Below are positions 6,562 through 10,422 of a stretch of 10,422 nt of DNA, one piece after another. The stretch's first letter is position 1. Each line of letters starts with the position of its first letter. The position numbers were made by a program, and so were the translations under genes. Where the stretch lies: contig JAZRQN010000055.1 of assembly GCA_045649855.1 (NCBI GenBank), forward strand, positions 1 to 10,422, written 5' to 3'. A model generated the notes under the pieces. The model was not told where the DNA came from, searched no databases, and saw nothing but the letters and a program-made list of their open reading frames with translations. This stretch comes from URNF01 sp045649855. Lineage in GTDB: Bacteria; Bacillota; Clostridia; Oscillospirales; Acutalibacteraceae.

Positions 6562-6702
6562 GGCTTCAGAAAAGGCGATTTCCCACAAGCTGCCCCATAT
6601 CGCGATTTTGAATCGCGAAAATCAATTCTGTATATTTTTTGCAAGTTTTCCTCAAACTGTTATGGGTGAAACTTCCGGGCGGCAGAAAGGATTATGACAA
6701 GT
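6562..6702 (+). promoter_or_regulatory. Structured 5' leader of the G5/3D-domain gene
   Basis: A perfect 8-bp hairpin, TCGCGATT-TTG-AATCGCGA (6600-6618), is enclosed by two long-range pairings: CCATA (6595-6599) with TATGG (6661-6665), and CTGCC (6590-6594) with GGCAG (6681-6685). The outer pairing touches the ribosome site AGAAAGGA (6684-6691), so folding could limit translation. YabE-type genes are sometimes under a c-di-AMP (ydaO) riboswitch, but I could not match that consensus here. Regulatory function is inference. Confidence 0.4.
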
Positions 6703-7752
6703 ATGCACAGTATGAAAGTCAAGCTGAAAGGATTGGTTGAGAAAATCTCCAATCATCACGGCAAACGGCTCTCGGCGCTGGCGCTGACCGTGGCGATCTT
6801 GGCGGGCACTTTGCTCGCGTTCCCCGCAATCGCGGAGGAAACGGTTGTAGTAGAAACGACCACGTCGCCTGCACACGTATCTGTCAGCACCATTAAGATG
6901 CTGGAGATGAACTTAGAGGCGATCAAAGCCGCGACCGTGAAAGCAAATGAGACCTATGCAGGTGAGATTCTTCCCTTGCACAACGTAATCTTACAGGTGG
7001 ACGATACCGAATCGGTATTGTGTCTGCAGGCGGGCACCACTGTTCTGGAAGCGATTGCCGCTGCTGACGTTACTTTGGGTGAAGCGGATGAACTGACCGT
7101 AGAAGGCGACCGTTATATCACCGATGGACTGACCGTTGGCATCACGCGTGTTGCTTTCAGAGATTATGAAAAGACCTTCTCGGTAGATTATAAGACTGAA
7201 ATTCAGTATAGTTCCGAGTTGCGTCAGGGCACATCCAAAGTTACGCAAAAGGGTAAAGAGGGCGTGCGCACCATCACCTACCGTGAACGTTTGGAAGACG
7301 GAAAAGTGATTTCTACTACCGAAATCAAAAACGAAATCACCACCCAGCCTGTCAATAAGATCATTGTCAAAGGCACCAAGGTGAGCAATGTTGTTTCCGA
7401 AGCACCGTGGGACATTCAGTTGGATGACAAGGCACAGCCGATCAACTACAAAAAAGTGTTGAGCGGTAAATGCACCGCCTATACCACCGACCGTGGCGAT
7501 TCGGGCGCTTGGACAGCAACCGGCAAGCGGGCGCAGGTAGGAATTGTGGCGGTTGACCCCAACGATATTCCGTACGGCACCAAATTGTGGATCGTTTCCG
7601 CAGACGGCAAAACCGTGTACGGCTATGCGATCGCAGGCGATACGGGTGGCGCGGCGAAGAGCGGCAAGATCATTGCCGACCTGTTCTTCGACACCTACGG
7701 CGAATGCGAAAAATTCGGCAGACGCACCATGAACGTGTATATTCTCGGTTAG
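6703..7752 (+). CDS. Secreted YabE-like DUF348-G5-3D domain protein (probable cell-wall remodelling enzyme)
   Basis: The product has a signal peptide with a long positive n-region and the hydrophobic core ALALTVAILAGTLLAF; cleavage is likely after AIA (residue 44). A DUF348-like segment (about 93-150; LQAGTTVLEAIAAADVTLGE) comes next. A G5 domain follows (about 154-226; from YEKTFSVDYKTEIQY to VNKIIVKGTK), then a C-terminal 3D domain (about 252-349). The three name-giving aspartates are visible: VAVDP (Asp285), AGDTGG (Asp313) and IADLF (Asp326). Relatives (B. subtilis YabE/YocH, Rpf/Sps-type proteins) act on peptidoglycan as lytic transglycosylases or autolysins. I use ATG 6703 because AGAAAGGA (6684-6691) fits it better; ATG 6694 is very close to that site and adds only three residues. 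The TAG stop is formed at the end of an inserted repeat element, and the original stop was probably TAA. Confidence 0.92.
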   Translation: MHSMKVKLKGLVEKISNHHGKRLSALALTVAILAGTLLAFPAIAEETVVVETTTSPAHVSVSTIKMLEMNLEAIKAATVKANETYAGEILPLHNVILQVDDTESVLCLQAGTTVLEAIAAADVTLGEADELTVEGDRYITDGLTVGITRVAFRDYEKTFSVDYKTEIQYSSELRQGTSKVTQKGKEGVRTITYRERLEDGKVISTTEIKNEITTQPVNKIIVKGTKVSNVVSEAPWDIQLDDKAQPINYKKVLSGKCTAYTTDRGDSGAWTATGKRAQVGIVAVDPNDIPYGTKLWIVSADGKTVYGYAIAGDTGGAAKSGKIIADLFFDTYGECEKFGRRTMNVYILG

Positions 7753-7772
7753 CCAAAGCATTCAAACCCGAA
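7749..7772. repeat. Left inverted end of the MITE-like element
   Basis: This 24-bp sequence (starting TTAGCCAAAGC) is the exact reverse complement of 8004-8027. It includes the TAG stop (7750-7752) of the upstream gene. Confidence 0.92.
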
Positions 7773-8026
7773 CCAGCCTCAAAGGGCGATTTTTCGGTAG
7801 CTTTCGGCTCACTGTCGCGCATAGGCGCCAGCCTTATGTGCTCCGCTTCACCAAAATCTCCTCAAAAAATCGCACCTTTTAGGTCGCAGAATTTTGTGAT
7901 TAACGGATTTTTTGGTGAGCAAGGCAAAAACGCAGTGAATACTGTACGTATTCACGAGTATTTTAACGATGTCTCGGCGGAAAATCCGTATCACAAAATC
8001 TGATTCGGGTTTGAATGCTTTGGCTA
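7750..8026. mobile_element. MITE-like element, 273 bp between TA target duplications
   Basis: The element has perfect inverted ends (24 bp including flanks), TA at each border (7750-7751 and 8025-8026) and no internal gene of its own. These are the marks of a non-autonomous IS630/Tc1-mariner-type miniature element. The interior folds into two long imperfect hairpins. Arm 1 pairs GCGATTTTT (7786-7794) with AAAAATCGC (7865-7873) and is capped by CATAGGC/GCCTTATG (7820-7838). Arm 2 pairs ATTTTGTGAT (7891-7900) with 7990-7999 and ACGGATTTT (7903-7911) with 7981-7989, and is capped by GTGAATAC/GTATTCAC (7935-7955). Removing one TA plus the element restores GGT-TAA followed by the terminator at 8030, so an insertion into the stop codon is the simplest reading. 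No transposase is in the window, so the family assignment is inference. Confidence 0.75.
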
Positions 8027-8027
8027 A
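8004..8027. repeat. Right inverted end of the MITE-like element
   Basis: The exact reverse complement of 7749-7772. It is followed directly by the TGA and the terminator that originally followed the G5/3D gene. Confidence 0.92.
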
Positions 8028-8029
8028 TG

Positions 8030-8061
8030 AAAACGGATGAGCATCGCTCATCCGTTTTTTT
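8030..8061 (+). terminator. Intrinsic terminator of the G5/3D gene (copy 1 of a near-identical pair)
   Basis: AAAACGGATGAGC-ATC-GCTCATCCGTTTT with a T7 run. It now lies about 280 bases after the stop codon because of the inserted element. The same stem recurs at 9529-9563 with one loop change. Confidence 0.92.
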
Positions 8062-8092
8062 GCTGTTATCGCCTTTTGCGGCTTGCGTTGCC

Positions 8093-8122
8093 TTGACAGA
8101 TGGGGGTAACAAGGTGTATGAT
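8093..8122 (+). promoter_or_regulatory. Promoter of the CW-repeat protein gene
   Basis: TTGACA (8093-8098), an 18-base spacer and TATGAT (8117-8122). The start would be near 8129, about 30 bases before the ATG. Confidence 0.7.
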
Positions 8123-8158
8123 GAATACGCCAATATTGTATTTCAAGGAGGAGAAAGT

Positions 8159-9520
8159 ATGAAAAAAACATTGGCTTTGCTTTTGGCGTTTGTGATGTGT
8201 TTCCTGATGTTTAACGTAACGGGCGGCATCACCGCGAGCGCTGCTACCAAAACTGTCAAGAATATCGTGCCGACCAGGGTGTTGTATTCGTTGGATAGTT
8301 CCTGTCCGGTTTCGCTGATTTCCGGCTATCTCTTTGAATACAAGGTTACGTATACCGACAACACTTACACGACTATGCAGTATGCAGGGCTTGTAGCTAA
8401 CGGATATACGCCTCCGACTATTTTGTATGTCGGCGACACCATCACGGTGCACGGTGATGCTCATATTGCTGCCGGCGAACAGCCGATTCGTTCGGTGTAC
8501 GACGGATTTCCTTCGATTATGTATGTCGAGGTTGACTCGCTTATCGATTTTGTTTCTTCTTTGGGTGCAGTCAAAGAGAATGATCACTGCTTGATCGAGT
8601 ATGAAAACGATGAAGAACAAACATACTGGTGGCATGTGAATGTGGATGCATCCGGCTTGTATGGCATCTGGCGTTATAACGATGATGATTTCAATGTCAA
8701 CTTTGATAGCTTTTCTGTTGAAATTTTTGACGAGAATGACAATCTCGTAGAGTTTGACAACGAGAAACTGGCTTGGACCTTATATGCAGGCAAGGACTAT
8801 GCGTTGAGCTTCCAATATACGTATAATACGGCTTATTCTGCCAACGATGTTGAGTTCTGGTTGCAGAAGCAAGCGGACCTTGCCAGAAATGGCTGGGTGA
8901 AAGATAACGGTAAATGGTATTTCTATGAAAACGGCGTGATGATTAAAAACGCCTGGCGCAAAGACTCCAAGGGTTGGGTACGTCTGGGCGCAGACGGTGC
9001 GATGGAAACCAACAAATGGGTGAAAGACTCAAAAGGTTGGTGCTATGTCGGCGCTGACGGCTATGCGGTTACCAACTGCTGGAAGAAAGATTCACACGGC
9101 TGGATCTATCTGGATGCCAACGGCTCTATGACCAAATCTAAATGGGTGAAATCTTCCGGCAAATGGTATTACCTCGATGCAGAAGGCTATATGCTCACCA
9201 ACAAATGGCAAAAAGACTCCAAGGGTTGGGTGTATGTAGGCGATGATGGCGCAATGGTAATCAACAAGTGGGTGAAAGACTCTAAAGGTTGGTGCTATGT
9301 CGGTGCTGACGGCTATGCGGTTACCAACTGCTGGAAGAAAGATTCACACGGCTGGATCTATCTGGATGCCAACGGCTCTATGACCAAGTCTAAATGGGTG
9401 AAAGATAACGGCAAATGGTACTATTGCAACGCAAGCGGCTATATGGTTGCAAACACGTCTGTGAAGATCGGCAACAAGACCTATAACTTCAACGCAAGCG
9501 GCGTTTGCACCAACCCGTAA
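8159..9520 (+). CDS. Secreted protein with ten CW/choline-binding-type repeats (453 aa)
   Basis: Start ATG 8159 has AAGGAGG at a 7-base spacing; a longer in-frame start at 8015 would run through the upstream terminator and promoter. The signal peptide covers residues 1-29 (MKKTLALLLAFVMCFLMF..., cleavage near ASAA). Residues 30-243 form an unrecognised, Asp/Tyr-rich, probably beta-rich domain. Residues 244-453 are ten units of about 21 residues of the CW_binding_1/glucan-binding type (for example NGWVKDNGKWYFYENG). Such repeats bind choline or sugars in the cell wall, or adopt that fold in toxins and adhesins. Units 3-4 and 7-8 are nearly identical in DNA, showing a recent internal duplication, and carry unusual cysteines (GWCYV, NCWKK). 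The protein is probably surface-attached or secreted; the ligand is unknown. Confidence 0.9.
   Translation: MKKTLALLLAFVMCFLMFNVTGGITASAATKTVKNIVPTRVLYSLDSSCPVSLISGYLFEYKVTYTDNTYTTMQYAGLVANGYTPPTILYVGDTITVHGDAHIAAGEQPIRSVYDGFPSIMYVEVDSLIDFVSSLGAVKENDHCLIEYENDEEQTYWWHVNVDASGLYGIWRYNDDDFNVNFDSFSVEIFDENDNLVEFDNEKLAWTLYAGKDYALSFQYTYNTAYSANDVEFWLQKQADLARNGWVKDNGKWYFYENGVMIKNAWRKDSKGWVRLGADGAMETNKWVKDSKGWCYVGADGYAVTNCWKKDSHGWIYLDANGSMTKSKWVKSSGKWYYLDAEGYMLTNKWQKDSKGWVYVGDDGAMVINKWVKDSKGWCYVGADGYAVTNCWKKDSHGWIYLDANGSMTKSKWVKDNGKWYYCNASGYMVANTSVKIGNKTYNFNASGVCTNP
9011..9400 (+). repeat. Internal duplication of CW-repeat units (252-bp period)
   Basis: 9011-9148 (units 3, 4 and the start of 5) recurs at 9263-9400 (units 7, 8 and the start of 9). 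I count four differences over 138 bases, all synonymous. The period is four 21-residue units. Units 2 and 6 match less well, so the duplicated block is 2-5 versus 6-9. Confidence 0.9.
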
Positions 9521-9528
9521 AGCGATAT

Positions 9529-9563
9529 AAAAAAACGGATGAGCATTGCTCATCCGTTTTTTT
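9529..9563 (+). terminator. Intrinsic terminator of the CW-repeat gene (copy 2 of a near-identical pair)
   Basis: The stem ACGGATGAGC-ATT-GCTCATCCGT is extended by seven A-T pairs and ends in a T7 run, 8 bases after the stop. It is the same hairpin as at 8030-8061, with C changed to T in the loop. Confidence 0.93.
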
Positions 9564-9602
9564 GTTGTGTTTTGGGGGTGGATTGTTGTGCATATAGTCC
9601 AA

Positions 9603-9631
9603 TTGACAAGCATTCCCAAACGGTGTATACT
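9603..9631 (+). promoter_or_regulatory. Promoter of the Cys/His-rich repeat protein gene
   Basis: TTGACA (9603-9608), 17 bases, then TATACT (9626-9631). The start would be near 9638, about 33 bases before the ATG. Confidence 0.78.
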
Positions 9632-9670
9632 GGCTGTGTATGAATATTTAATTTTCAAGGGGGATGCACT

Positions 9671-10422
9671 ATGAAAAAACTGTTATCTGTTACCTTGTGC
9701 CTGTTGATGCTGATTTCGCTGCTGTCAACGGGTCTTCTCAGTTTTTCTGCACACGCTGCGTACGGCGACGTGGAAGTGGATGCCGGCGATCTGATGGTTC
9801 CCGGCGATTGCGAAGGCAACCACGAGTATCTGTTTACCAAATTCGATGAAAACGGCCACTGGGACGAGTGTATTTGCGGCGATAGACAGCAGACGCTGAG
9901 CCACGAATACGCAAACGACTGCGATTCCACGTGTGATTGCGGTTATGTCCGTGAAGTCCCCGATCACGTTTACGCAACCACCAAGTTTGATGCCAACGGC
10001 CACTGGACCGCATGTGCTTGCGGTGATACGACCGAAGTGATCCCGCACGTATACGAGGGCGATTGCGACACCTCTTGTGATTGCGGTTACATCCGCACTA
10101 TCGAGCACGACTATGCAACCACCAAGTTTGACGAAAACGGCCACTGGACCGAATGTGCTTGCGGCGACGCGACCAAAGTGCTTCCGCACGTGTATGACGA
10201 CGACTGCGATCCCACATGTGATTGCTCTTATGTCCGTGAAGTCCCCGACCACAACTATGCAACCACGAAGTTTGTCGAAAACGGCCACTGGACCGCATGT
10301 GCTTGCGGCGATACGACCGAAGTGATCCCGCACGTATACGAGGGCGATTGCGACACCTCTTGTGATTGCGGTTACATCCGCACTATCGAGCACGACTATG
10401 CAACCACCGAGTTTGATGAAAA
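9671..10422 (+). CDS. Secreted Cys/His-rich repeat protein, N-terminal part (runs off right edge)
   Basis: ATG 9671 follows AAGGGGG at a 7-base spacing; ATG 9664 is in another frame, which soon closes. The first 30 residues are a signal peptide (MKKLLSVTLCLLMLISLLST..., cleavage near AHAA). From residue 58 the protein is a tandem array of modules alternating between 48 and 47 residues, each built as F(D/V)xNGHWxxCxCGD, then HxY, then DCDxxCDC(G/S)Y(I/V)R, then H(D/V/N)YATT(K/E). The second and fourth modules are almost identical at the DNA level (95-residue, 285-bp period). Each module has five Cys and several conserved His, so metal binding or disulfide cross-linking outside the cell is plausible but unproven. 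Related Cys/His repeats are seen in surface proteins of gut Clostridia. The right edge cuts it after 250 residues. Confidence 0.88.
   Translation, partial: MKKLLSVTLCLLMLISLLSTGLLSFSAHAAYGDVEVDAGDLMVPGDCEGNHEYLFTKFDENGHWDECICGDRQQTLSHEYANDCDSTCDCGYVREVPDHVYATTKFDANGHWTACACGDTTEVIPHVYEGDCDTSCDCGYIRTIEHDYATTKFDENGHWTECACGDATKVLPHVYDDDCDPTCDCSYVREVPDHNYATTKFVENGHWTACACGDTTEVIPHVYEGDCDTSCDCGYIRTIEHDYATTEFDE
9842..10422 (+). repeat. Tandem Cys/His module repeats (285-bp super-period)
   Basis: Modules start at residues 58, 106, 153, 201 and 248. Alternate modules differ by one residue (VPDH versus IEH), so the DNA repeats best at 285 bp; for example, the segment around 10006-10120 recurs at 10291-10405. 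The array continues beyond the window. Confidence 0.88.

Noticed and set aside
6058..6669. 203-codon plus-strand frame (and a partly overlapping one at 6419-6697)
   Set aside because: TTG start without a ribosome site, Phe-rich composition unlike its neighbours, and passage through a perfect promoter. Most likely a chance open frame.
8015..8158. In-frame upstream extension of the CW-repeat gene
   Set aside because: It would be translated through an intrinsic terminator and the promoter. ATG 8159 has an ideal ribosome site and begins a signal peptide.
7587..8171. Open frames across the MITE-like element on both strands (7587-8003 plus, 7848-8171 minus)
   Set aside because: They cross the inverted repeats, share the LAKAFKPE string only because of the repeat symmetry, and have no start signals.
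9725..10393. 222-codon minus-strand frame opposite the Cys/His repeats
   Set aside because: The repetitive composition of the sense gene keeps the antisense frame open. It has no signal or start support.
8888..10422. CRISPR-like regular repeats
   Set aside because: The periodicity is in frame, lies within two protein genes and has no unique spacers. These are protein repeats.

Overview
The window looks like a chromosomal segment of a low-to-mid GC Gram-positive bacterium, most likely a gut-type member of Clostridia (Bacillota). Supporting signs are strong AAGGAG-type Shine-Dalgarno sites, sigma-A promoters of the TTGACA/TATAAT type, short-spaced genes with hairpin-plus-T-run terminators, a metG with a fused C-terminal tRNA-binding domain, a YabE-like G5/3D cell-wall protein, and secreted repeat proteins. 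The taxonomic placement is inference; no rRNA or other marker is present.

Left part (1-2690): the C-terminal part of a large FtsX/MacB-type ABC permease runs off the left edge. It is followed by a small divergent cassette: a 69-aa XRE/Cro-type repressor (minus) and a 53-aa protein (plus), with two tandem AGGAC..GTCCT palindromes laid over the promoter between them. The cassette lies between two copies of an identical 38-bp bidirectional terminator (1816-1853 and 2294-2331). The second copy also encodes the last codons and the stop of the 53-aa gene. An unrecognised 77-aa gene (minus) follows.

Middle (2690-6052): metG (methionyl-tRNA synthetase, minus) and a DEAD-box RNA helicase (plus, TTG start) are divergently transcribed from a 185-bp AT-rich promoter region; each ends in a hairpin. 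These are ordinary housekeeping genes.

Right part (6053-10422): a roughly 470-bp AT-rich stretch without a credible gene leads to a consensus promoter, a structured leader and a secreted DUF348-G5-3D protein, probably a peptidoglycan-remodelling enzyme. A 273-bp MITE-like element has inserted at a TA dinucleotide inside that gene's stop codon. It has perfect inverted ends and two long internal hairpins. Deleting it in silico restores TAA followed immediately by the gene's terminator. Two separately promoted secreted proteins follow: a 453-aa protein with ten CW/choline-binding-type repeats, and a Cys/His-rich 47/48-residue-repeat protein cut by the right edge. The terminators ahead of these two genes are near-identical, and their promoter, ribosome site and signal-peptide layout is parallel, which suggests a locus where surface-protein genes are duplicated and reshuffled.

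The most unusual items are the MITE-like element at the stop codon, the repressor/small-protein cassette between duplicate terminators, and the Cys/His repeat protein. No CRISPR array, tRNA or rRNA was seen.
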